Below are positions 1-5,721 of a stretch of 5,721 nt of DNA, piece after piece (positions within the stretch are counted from its first letter, which is position 1; the number at the start of each line of letters is the position of its first letter). The DNA comes from Deinococcus marmoris (lineage in GTDB: Bacteria > Deinococcota > Deinococci > Deinococcales > Deinococcaceae). A program made the translations under genes and the position numbers. The notes beneath the pieces are model-generated. The model made no database searches. It was not told the origin of the DNA and saw nothing but the letters and a program-made list of their open reading frames with translations. The stretch is from assembly GCF_001949125.1 (NCBI RefSeq), contig NZ_MSTI01000016.1, positions 1 to 5,721 on the forward strand, given 5' to 3'.

Positions 1-303
1 CCCCCAACACCTCGGCAGTGGAACGGCACAACGGGACGGCCCGGCGTATGAATCCGCACCAAGTCCGCAGAAGCCTCGCGTTTGCGAGGCTTCCCCACGT
101 CCGTCAGACGGTCAGTGATCTGGTCAATGGGATCTATAACTTCTGTCGGGTGAACCGGAGCCTGCGAGTCAAGTTGAATGAACCGGTGGGGCGTCGTCAA
201 TATGCGCAACGGACGCCAGCAATGGCCATCGGGATCACGGACACGGTGTGGAGCGTGCTGCGCCTGCTCAGCACCGTGGTCATGAAGAACCCATGTCGGT
301 CAT
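1..303 (+). mobile_element. Right-hand part of an IS1-like insertion sequence (left end outside window)
   Basis: High-GC DNA that encodes the C-terminal end of a transposase and stops abruptly where AT-rich PIN-gene sequence begins. The exact IS end cannot be fixed without the other terminus; it lies somewhere in about 283-305, just after the transposase frame reaches its last recognisable residues. The 8-mer GGTCATGA occurs at both 278-285 and 298-305, straddling this border. The element interrupts the 3' part of the - strand PIN gene. Family assignment is by protein flavour only. Confidence 0.7.
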
Positions 304-305
304 GA
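3..305 (+). CDS. IS1-like transposase, C-terminal fragment (5' end outside window)
   Basis: The frame is open from the left edge (codons start at position 3) and ends with TGA at 303-305. The first visible residues read NTSAVERHNGTARRMN. This matches the conserved (V/I)ER-N-T-R block of IS1-like DDE transposases, in which the E is the last catalytic acid. It is followed by a basic stretch, a YNFCR-x-x-x-SLR motif, and RTPAMAIGITDTVWS, a typical near-terminal block in these proteins. The N-terminal zinc-binding part and the first two catalytic aspartates would lie to the left of the window. The last few residues (about MKNPCRS) may come from the junction or from host DNA. A GTG at 18 would be an internal codon, not a true start. 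The family is fairly certain; the exact IS name is unknown. Confidence 0.75.
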   Translation, partial: PNTSAVERHNGTARRMNPHQVRRSLAFARLPHVRQTVSDLVNGIYNFCRVNRSLRVKLNEPVGRRQYAQRTPAMAIGITDTVWSVLRLLSTVVMKNPCRS

Positions 306-1207
306 TTCCAGCCTTCTACCACCAATTCTATATAGCCGCTTATTGGAATCAAAAATATTCCTGAACCAATATACTCAGCATTCTGATCGTTAATTTTCAA
401 CTCAACTGGCTCAGACATGCCTACACCTTCAAAACAAGGATAACCTATTTCAGGCTGGCAATTATCTGCATCATAATATTGATTTGCCTCCATCGCAATT
501 TCTTCTTGAATCTCATGCTCTATATGCGTTATATAAAATTTTAACTGCTTATGAATTAAATCAATCGTCGTATTTTCACGACTTTTTACTTCTCTTTTCT
601 TGATTAAATCTTTCACTTTCGGCGACTCTAATAATTCATCTAAGTTTTTGAAGCGAATTATATTATCTGCGACTCCGAACGCTGCACCAAAAATCTCATC
701 AGCAGTCACTACCGCGCAGTCATCTAATTCTTCGTTTAGAGCATTCAACAGCGCGTAATACATTATAGCATCTGGAATATCACCTTTTGATTTTTTATTT
801 CTAAAAGGCGGGTTGCCAGCAAAATATGCCTCCATAACTTTTGAGATATCGACTAATGCTGTTTTTATCAATTGGACTCTGGCTCTATCTTTCCACGACA
901 CATAATTAGCAAGAGTAGCATCCATATACCTTGCTCTAATTGGTTCAACTGCAATTCTTAATTCTTCCGCTAGAGAGTTGGCTACCTCACTACCCAGAAT
1001 TCTTGCTAAATCTTTAGTCTGATTTGCCGGTAGTATAAAATATCCTTCTAGTTTCTCAACAATGTGCGAAATGTGCTCTTGATCAGCCAACTCAGGTATC
1101 CAAATTCTGATATACCCCTCTTGAGCTAAATTGGATAAAGTTATAAAGTTGATCCCCTTTTTCCTTGGGTCAGAGTCCAGTATATTTGTATCTAAAATTA
1201 TTATCAT
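197..1207 (-). CDS. PIN-domain (DUF4935-like) protein, 3' end replaced by IS sequence
   Basis: The 336-residue frame starts at ATG 1205-1207. The first residues, MIIILDTNIL, are the classic beta1 of a PIN nuclease with D6 and N8. Other candidate metal ligands are E39 or E44 (PELADQEH), D143 and D146 (GDIPDAI), and D170 (VVTADE), as expected of a PIN fold acting as a Mg/Mn-dependent RNase. Residues from about 200 on form a helical, charged linker and a probable beta-rich C-terminal domain. Native sequence ends near residue 303 (GWNHD). The last 33 residues are antisense to the IS1-like transposase, so the protein is a chimera and may be inactive. The gene is strongly AT-rich (20 of 60 G+C at 481-540, against 45 of 60 at 1621-1680 in groEL), which suggests recent acquisition. 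No Shine-Dalgarno is visible. Large PIN proteins of this kind are often defence- or toxin-like; no antitoxin gene is seen here. The target is unknown. Confidence 0.7.
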   Translation of the reverse strand: MIIILDTNILDSDPRKKGINFITLSNLAQEGYIRIWIPELADQEHISHIVEKLEGYFILPANQTKDLARILGSEVANSLAEELRIAVEPIRARYMDATLANYVSWKDRARVQLIKTALVDISKVMEAYFAGNPPFRNKKSKGDIPDAIMYYALLNALNEELDDCAVVTADEIFGAAFGVADNIIRFKNLDELLESPKVKDLIKKREVKSRENTTIDLIHKQLKFYITHIEHEIQEEIAMEANQYYDADNCQPEIGYPCFEGVGMSEPVELKINDQNAEYIGSGIFLIPISGYIELVVEGWNHDRHGFFMTTVLSRRSTLHTVSVIPMAIAGVRCAY

Positions 1208-1232
1208 AATTATTTTGTAAGCCTCGAGCGCC

Positions 1233-1261
1233 AGAATAATCTAAAATTTACACAACTAAAA
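1233..1261 (-). promoter_or_regulatory. Possible weak promoter for the PIN gene
   Basis: On the - strand a TATTCT -10-like hexamer lies at 1233-1238, with a poor -35 candidate (TTTTAG, 1256-1261) 17 bases upstream, inside the terminator stem. The whole 1208-1253 stretch is AT-rich, so chance matches are likely. The alternative is low-level read-through from groEL, which is transcribed in the same direction. Confidence 0.2.
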
Positions 1262-1296
1262 GAAGCCGGAGCATCCCGCCCCGGCTTCTTTTAGTT
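1254..1296 (-). terminator. Rho-independent-type terminator after groEL
   Basis: This is a perfect 16-bp inverted repeat with arms at 1254-1269 and 1281-1296 and an 11-base loop at 1270-1280. On the - strand the GC-rich inner stem (CCGG) is followed by CTTCTTTTAGTT, so the T-rich tract forms part of the outer stem. It begins 9 bases past the groEL stop codon. The structure is symmetrical and could also act on + strand transcripts. It separates groESL from the downstream PIN gene. Confidence 0.85.
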
Positions 1297-1305
1297 CTGA
1301 GTAGC

Positions 1306-2973
<1,668 letters not shown>

Positions 2974-3022
2974 CTAAAAGTTTGAGGGGGTGGAGGTCAG
3001 AAGTGGATGGTCTTGCTCGTCC

Positions 3023-3310
3023 TTACTCGACGATGGCGAGAATGTCGCGCTCGGCCAGGATCGAGTAGTTCTTGCCTTCCAGCGTCACTTCGGTGCCGCC
3101 GTATTTGGCGAAGTACACGGTGTCGCCTTCCTTGACGTCCAGCGCAACGCGGGTGCCGTTGTCCAGCATTTTGCCGGTGCCGATGGCGATGACCTTGCCG
3201 CGCTGGCTCTTTTCCTTGGCCGAATCGGGGACGAACAGGCCGCCCGCCGTCTTCTGCTCGGTGTCCTCGACGATTTCTACCAGTACACGATCACCTAAAG
3301 GTTTAAGCAT
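3023..3310 (-). CDS. groES: Co-chaperonin GroES (Hsp10 / Cpn10)
   Basis: This 95-residue protein has standard GroES length. It forms the heptameric lid that caps GroEL and triggers substrate release into the cage. It opens with [12 protein letters not shown], the Cpn10 signature region. The mobile loop that docks on GroEL is seen at about residues 17-34 with the GGLFVP hydrophobic anchor, followed by [24 protein letters not shown] and the C-terminal [12 protein letters not shown]. An in-frame start at 3352 would add 14 unrelated residues and was not chosen, because a strong AGGAGG lies 7 bases before the ATG at 3308-3310. It is the first gene of the groES-groEL operon, with its own promoter and a candidate HspR site upstream. 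Confidence 0.98.
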   Translation of the reverse strand: MLKPLGDRVLVEIVEDTEQKTAGGLFVPDSAKEKSQRGKVIAIGTGKMLDNGTRVALDVKEGDTVYFAKYGGTEVTLEGKNYSILAERDILAIVE

Positions 3311-3317
3311 GGGTATT

Positions 3318-3323
3318 CCTCCT
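3318..3323 (-). promoter_or_regulatory. Ribosome binding site of groES
   Basis: A full-consensus AGGAGG on the - strand, 7 bases before the ATG at 3308-3310. It decides the start against the longer upstream frame. Confidence 0.85.
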
Positions 3324-3389
3324 GAGAATGAAGTTTGGGGCCTTAACCGCACCTGTTGTACTCGGCAGGTTTTCGCCGTTCCGCACGCG

Positions 3390-3419
3390 AGAATAGTCCT
3401 GTCAGGCTAGAAATGTCAA
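3390..3419 (-). promoter_or_regulatory. Sigma70-type promoter of groESL
   Basis: On the - strand a perfect -35 TTGACA (3414-3419) and a -10 TATTCT (3390-3395) are separated by 18 bases. The predicted transcript start near 3383 gives a leader of roughly 70 bases before groES. A second, weaker pair lies further upstream (TTGAGC at 3451-3456, TAGACT at 3427-3432, 18-base spacer), and its -35 overlaps the HAIR-like repeat. Confidence 0.7.
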
Positions 3420-3436
3420 GCGCAGGAGTCTAGGAA

Positions 3437-3457
3437 GTTGAGTCTGATGCGCTCAAG
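3437..3457. promoter_or_regulatory. HAIR-like inverted repeat, candidate HspR operator
   Basis: The half-sites are GTTGAGT (3437-3443) and GCTCAAG (3451-3457), separated by 7 bases. The known HspR-associated inverted repeat (HAIR) is CTTGAGT-N7-ACTCAAG; this site matches 12 of 14 positions with the correct spacer. It ends 17 bases upstream of the strong groES -35 box and overlaps a weaker alternative -35. HspR is a known heat-shock repressor in Deinococcus and actinobacteria. No CIRCE element (HrcA operator) was seen upstream of groES. Confidence 0.55.
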
Positions 3458-3504
3458 GTGCGCCAGCACGTCTAAACAACGTATGCCTACCCTATCTACT
3501 CTGC

Positions 3505-3533
3505 ATGACATATATATGTCAGACCGATATAGC
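3505..3533 (+). promoter_or_regulatory. Probable promoter of the GGDEF-deaminase-Nudix operon
   Basis: A -35-like ATGACA (3505-3510) and a -10-like TATAGC (3528-3533) are spaced by 17 bases. GATATA at 3526-3531 and TAGAAT at 3534-3539 are alternative -10 boxes. The stretch is a local AT-rich island in high-GC DNA, just upstream of a strong ribosome binding site. The predicted leader is short, about 20 bases. Confidence 0.45.
3506..3521. promoter_or_regulatory. Perfect 16-bp palindrome, candidate operator
   Basis: TGACATATATATGTCA is its own reverse complement over all 16 bases. It overlaps the -35 and spacer of the probable promoter and lies 38 bases before the ATG of the GGDEF gene. This is a natural place for a repressor. 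The downstream protein ends in an RHH-like segment, so autoregulation is one possibility; the regulator is not known. Confidence 0.55.
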
Positions 3534-3546
3534 TAGAATTTGCATC

Positions 3547-3552
3547 AGGAGG
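3547..3552 (+). promoter_or_regulatory. Ribosome binding site of the GGDEF gene
   Basis: AGGAGG, 7 bases before the ATG at 3560. It settles this start over the longer overlapping frames in the same region. Confidence 0.8.
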
Positions 3553-3559
3553 AACCCCT

Positions 3560-4165
3560 ATGGCCCGCCCCGATATCCTGTCTCGCAACCCCTTCGAGGA
3601 CGCTTTCGCCCGCTTCGGCTCGGCCCCGCTCACGCTGGCGGTGCTGGACCTCGATCACTTCAAGACCCTCAACGACACCCTGGGCCACACCGAGGGAGAC
3701 CGCGTGCTGCGCGCCGTGGAACGCCTGCTGTCGGGCAGCCTGCCGTCGGGCAGCATCATCGGGCGCATCGGCGGCGACGAGTACGCCGTGATCCTGCCGG
3801 AAAGCGCCGCCGAAACCGCGCTGATCCTGTTCGACGAGGTGATCCGGCACTTCCACATCCACCGCGATCCGCACTGGCCGCGCAGCCTGGGCCTGAGCGT
3901 GGGGCTGGCTTCACGCCCCGCCCACGCCAGCGAATACGCCGAGCTGTACCGCGCCGCCGACGAGGCGCTGCTGCGGGCCAAACGCGAGGGCCGGGGCCGC
4001 GCGTGCATCTTCGTGGAATCCAAGATGGTCCTGAAGTCCAACTATTACCCCAAGAGTCAACTGGAACGCCTGAGCAAGCTGAGCGGCGCGCTGAGCCGCA
4101 CGGAAGCCAGCCTTTTGCGCGAGGCGCTGGACGATCTGGTAGAGCGCTACCGGGCGGAGCTGTGA
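3560..4165 (+). CDS. GGDEF-domain protein (putative diguanylate cyclase) with C-terminal RHH-like tail
   Basis: This 201-residue protein has no transmembrane segment or N-terminal sensor. Residues about 24-152 form a GGDEF domain: [18 protein letters not shown] at 26-43 (metal ligand D30, substrate residues N38 and D47) and [13 protein letters not shown] with the active-site GGDEY at 71-75. It could therefore make c-di-GMP from two GTP. The allosteric I-site RxxD is missing: the expected positions (62-65) read PSGS, so product inhibition at that site is unlikely. Residues about 155-198 resemble a ribbon-helix-helix DNA-binding domain: a short strand (MVLKSNYY), helix A ([15 protein letters not shown]), then [19 protein letters not shown] as helix B. 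RHH proteins bind DNA as dimers, which also suits GGDEF dimerisation. It is the first gene of the operon and its stop overlaps the deaminase GTG. GGDEF is sure; the RHH call is from pattern only, and a coiled-coil dimerisation tail is the alternative. Confidence 0.9.
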   Translation: MARPDILSRNPFEDAFARFGSAPLTLAVLDLDHFKTLNDTLGHTEGDRVLRAVERLLSGSLPSGSIIGRIGGDEYAVILPESAAETALILFDEVIRHFHIHRDPHWPRSLGLSVGLASRPAHASEYAELYRAADEALLRAKREGRGRACIFVESKMVLKSNYYPKSQLERLSKLSGALSRTEASLLREALDDLVERYRAEL

Positions 4166-4800
4166 GCGAGGTTCTGGAAACACTGTCTCCCGGCTGGCAC
4201 GCTGCCCTGGCCGAAGCGTGGGAGGCATATCTGCACGGCTCGTATCCGATTGGAGCATGCGTGGTGGACGCGGATGGACAGGTAATTGCGCGGGGGCGAA
4301 ATCGGCTGGGGGAGCCTCGTGGCGTGGACGGCGGCTTCATCGCTGGGCATGACCTGGCGCACGCGGAGATCAATGCGCTGCTGAATCTGGCCGCCACACC
4401 GCGCCCGGAGTGTTACGGCTGGACGGTGCTGACCACCGTGGAACCCTGCCCGCAGTGTGCCGGGGCCATCGCCATGAGCGGCGTGCGCGGTATGGACTAC
4501 GCCGCCCCCGATCCCTGGGCGGGCTGCACGCGCCTGCTGACGGACGATCCGTATGTCTCGGGCAAGCAGATGCGTGTAGGTCGCGCGCCGGAGGACGTTC
4601 AGAGGCTGGCCTTGCGGCTCAAGGCCCATGCGCTCTGGGAGGAAGAACGTGCCGTGGGTGAAAGACCTGTATTGGACAGCTTTGCCGCGCAGTATTCCGA
4701 GGACGTGGCTTTTGCCGGGCGGCTCTATCAATCCGGCCAGCTCCTCGCCCTGCGTGAACGTCAGGGCAGGTTGCAAGAGGCGCTGGAGCTGCTGGCATGA
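4162..4800 (+). CDS. Zinc-dependent nucleoside/nucleotide deaminase (CMP/dCMP deaminase superfamily)
   Basis: This 212-residue protein starts at GTG 4162, which overlaps the TGA of the upstream gene by 4 bases, so translation is probably coupled. The zinc site is clear: H67-A-E69 (LAHAEINALL), where E69 is the proton shuttle, and P95-C96-P-Q-C99 (TTVEPCPQCAGAIAMSGV). The YPIGACVVDADGQVIARGRNR strand pair at 28-48 is typical of the guanine/cytidine/tRNA-adenosine deaminase group. The reaction is hydrolytic deamination of a base, nucleoside or nucleotide; the substrate cannot be told from sequence. The length exceeds the usual 150 or so because of an added C-terminal helical region from about residue 135. 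The longer frame reaching back to 3505 is a shadow of the GGDEF gene. The neighbouring Nudix gene suggests nucleotide-pool or modified-nucleotide work. Confidence 0.88.
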   Translation: MSEVLETLSPGWHAALAEAWEAYLHGSYPIGACVVDADGQVIARGRNRLGEPRGVDGGFIAGHDLAHAEINALLNLAATPRPECYGWTVLTTVEPCPQCAGAIAMSGVRGMDYAAPDPWAGCTRLLTDDPYVSGKQMRVGRAPEDVQRLALRLKAHALWEEERAVGERPVLDSFAAQYSEDVAFAGRLYQSGQLLALRERQGRLQEALELLA

Positions 4801-5435
4801 GCGCCCAGCCGTTCCTCAACCTCTCGCCCGGTGAAGACCGGATTGGCCGCGCCTCCGCCTGGATCGAACGCGAGGACGGGTGCGTGCTGATGGTGGCCCT
4901 CAACCGGGGTGGCTGGACCCTGCCGGGCGGCGGCATTCACCCCAATGAGACGCCACAGCAGGCGGCGGTGCGCGAAGCCTGGGAGGAAGCCGGGGCGCAC
5001 GCCGAGGCAAGCGGCGAACCGTTCAGGATTTACGGGGCCTGGGATGAGGCGCAGGAATGTCTGCCTCTGCGCCTGCTGTCCATAGACCCCAGCCCGGAAG
5101 GCCGCCCCGTCATCTGGATCAATCCGCGTGCCCTGCCGTGGGCCGAGGACGTGCAGATCAGGCAGGTGCTGGCGGCACGCGGCGAGACGCCCGCGCATCT
5201 GGCCTTGCCGCCACGGGTCACCGAGGCTCTGGCCCATGCGGCGCGGCTGGGCTTTGACCGCTCCTGCTCGGCGGAAACCGGGCGGCTGTTGCGGACGCTG
5301 GCGGCTTCCAGACCCGGCGGAAAGCTGCTGGAACTGGGCAGCGGCGTCGGCGTGGGCGCGGCGTGGCTGCTGGCAGGAATGAATGCCTCAGCTCGCCTGC
5401 TGACTAGACCTCTTGCGAAAGTCAGGCACATTTAG
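4797..5435 (+). CDS. Nudix hydrolase fused to a SAM-methyltransferase N-terminus, truncated by an IS5-family insertion
   Basis: The ATG overlaps the deaminase TGA by 4 bases, and GGAG lies 8 bases upstream. Residues about 17-125 are a Nudix domain with a perfect Nudix box at 45-67: G45, E51, then R59-E-A-W-E-E-A-G-A67. It would hydrolyse a nucleoside diphosphate linked to some moiety; the substrate is unknown. Without a stop codon, residues about 137-203 continue as the start of a class I methyltransferase: LPPRVTEALAHAARLGFDRS, then the SAM-binding motif I LLELGSGVGVGAAWLL at 177-192. Similar stand-alone O-methyltransferase-like proteins begin this way. From about residue 204 the frame reads RPLAKVRHI out of the IS end, so the methyltransferase half is destroyed while the Nudix half is intact. 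Whether the shortened protein is stable is unknown. Confidence 0.85.
   Translation: MSAQPFLNLSPGEDRIGRASAWIEREDGCVLMVALNRGGWTLPGGGIHPNETPQQAAVREAWEEAGAHAEASGEPFRIYGAWDEAQECLPLRLLSIDPSPEGRPVIWINPRALPWAEDVQIRQVLAARGETPAHLALPPRVTEALAHAARLGFDRSCSAETGRLLRTLAASRPGGKLLELGSGVGVGAAWLLAGMNASARLLTRPLAKVRHI
5406..5423. repeat. Terminal inverted repeat of the IS5-family element (one end)
   Basis: AGACCTCTTGCGAAAGTC follows host sequence directly and lies just outside the transposase stop codon, as expected of an IS5-group end. It is preceded by CTA(G), in line with the short TA-type target duplications of the IS427/IS1031 groups. The partner repeat is beyond the right edge, so length and exact boundary (5403-5407) are inferred. 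Confidence 0.5.
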
Positions 5436-5721
5436 CGGTGGCGTTGCAGATGGCGGCGATGAGGTTGACTCGGAGGCTGAACCGCTTTCGCCGATGGCGA
5501 TACGTTTCCTTCAACACTCGAAAAATCTTGAGCCGACGAATAACATGCTCAACAGCGATTCTGAAGCGTGCCAGTCGAAGATTTTCTGCTTTCTGTGCCG
5601 GAGTGAGCTTGCGTTTCTTGCTCGCTTTGTGCGGTGTATGGCACAGCGGGTGTTGGTGTTGAACGCCCTGATAGCCAGCATCGGCAACCAATTCAGTTTC
5701 AGGGTGAATGGCGGTCTGGGA
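5422..5721 (-). CDS. IS5-family transposase, C-terminal fragment (5' end outside window)
   Basis: The frame is open from the right edge (first visible residues SQTAIHPETELVADAGYQG) to TGA at 5422-5424. The D in VADAGYQG is the second catalytic aspartate of the DDE_Tnp_4 type, and RIAVEHVIRRLK gives the R-x3-E-x6-K signature with the catalytic E. It ends with RFSLRVNLIAAICN, typical of the IS5 C terminus. A TTG at 5691 lies within the true frame and is not a start. The first catalytic D lies outside the window. What is visible shows no frameshift, so the element may be active. Confidence 0.88.
   Translation of the reverse strand, partial: SQTAIHPETELVADAGYQGVQHQHPLCHTPHKASKKRKLTPAQKAENLRLARFRIAVEHVIRRLKIFRVLKETYRHRRKRFSLRVNLIAAICNATAKCA

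Larger units (their letters stand above)
5406..5721 (-). mobile_element. IS5-family insertion sequence, one end (rest outside window)
   Basis: The element begins about 5406 with an inverted-repeat-like end and continues past the right edge. Its transposase points toward the left. It interrupts the methyltransferase half of the Nudix gene. Confidence 0.8.

Noticed and set aside
197..1207. Complete toxin-antitoxin module around the PIN gene
   Set aside because: No small antitoxin-like gene is visible on either side; groEL lies upstream and the IS downstream, and the protein is longer than VapC toxins.
3311..3352. In-frame upstream extension of groES by 14 residues
   Set aside because: The added residues do not resemble GroES, and the strong AGGAGG 7 bases before 3310 marks the true start.
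3351..3370. Small hairpin ACCTG...CAGGT in the groES leader
   Set aside because: Only 5-bp arms with a 10-base loop; too weak to call a riboswitch or thermosensor.
2990..3410. Two + strand frames opposite groES
   Set aside because: Antisense shadows of groES, with no ribosome binding site or family resemblance.
3311..3480. CIRCE element for HrcA
   Set aside because: Looked for TTAGCACTC-N9-GAGTGCTAA upstream of groES; no acceptable match was seen.
3505..4161. Long + strand frame leading into the deaminase
   Set aside because: It is an Arg/Pro-rich shadow frame over the GGDEF gene; the deaminase fold begins at the GTG at 4162, which overlaps the previous stop.
4147..5431. Minus-strand frames opposite the deaminase and Nudix genes
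   Set aside because: The + strand proteins have clear catalytic motifs; these frames are composition artefacts.

Overview
The window looks like a piece of a Deinococcus (Deinococcota) genome. This rests on a high-GC background, GroEL/GroES of ordinary bacterial type, Deinococcus-like transposases, and a compact run of GGDEF, deaminase and Nudix genes. The genus call is by recognition of protein flavour, not by a search. Both window ends lie inside insertion sequences, so the window may be a whole contig that broke at repeats.

Layout from left to right. (1) Positions 1 to about 300 hold the 3' end of an IS1-like element on the + strand. It has cut into (2) an AT-rich PIN-domain (DUF4935-like) gene on the - strand, whose frame now ends inside the IS. 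(3) A perfect 16-bp-stem terminator lies at 1254-1296. (4) The groES-groEL chaperonin operon runs on the - strand. (5) A 249-base divergent intergenic region (3311-3559) carries a good sigma70-type promoter for groES, a HAIR-like inverted repeat (candidate HspR operator), and a perfect 16-bp palindrome inside the probable promoter of the + strand genes. (6) A tightly packed + strand operon follows: a GGDEF protein with a C-terminal ribbon-helix-helix-like tail, a zinc nucleoside/nucleotide deaminase, and a Nudix hydrolase fused to the start of a SAM-dependent methyltransferase. Adjacent genes overlap by 4 bases (GTGA, ATGA). (7) An IS5-family element on the - strand interrupts the methyltransferase half near 5405 and runs off the right edge.

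The chaperonin operon is housekeeping. The + strand operon is the less ordinary part: it joins a possible c-di-GMP (or degenerate GGDEF) protein that may bind DNA with two nucleotide-metabolism enzymes. The palindrome upstream of the GGDEF-RHH gene suggests autoregulation, but this is inference. Two accessory genes (PIN and Nudix-methyltransferase) are broken by insertion sequences, so the locus shows recent IS activity. No RNA genes, CRISPR arrays or replication origins were seen.
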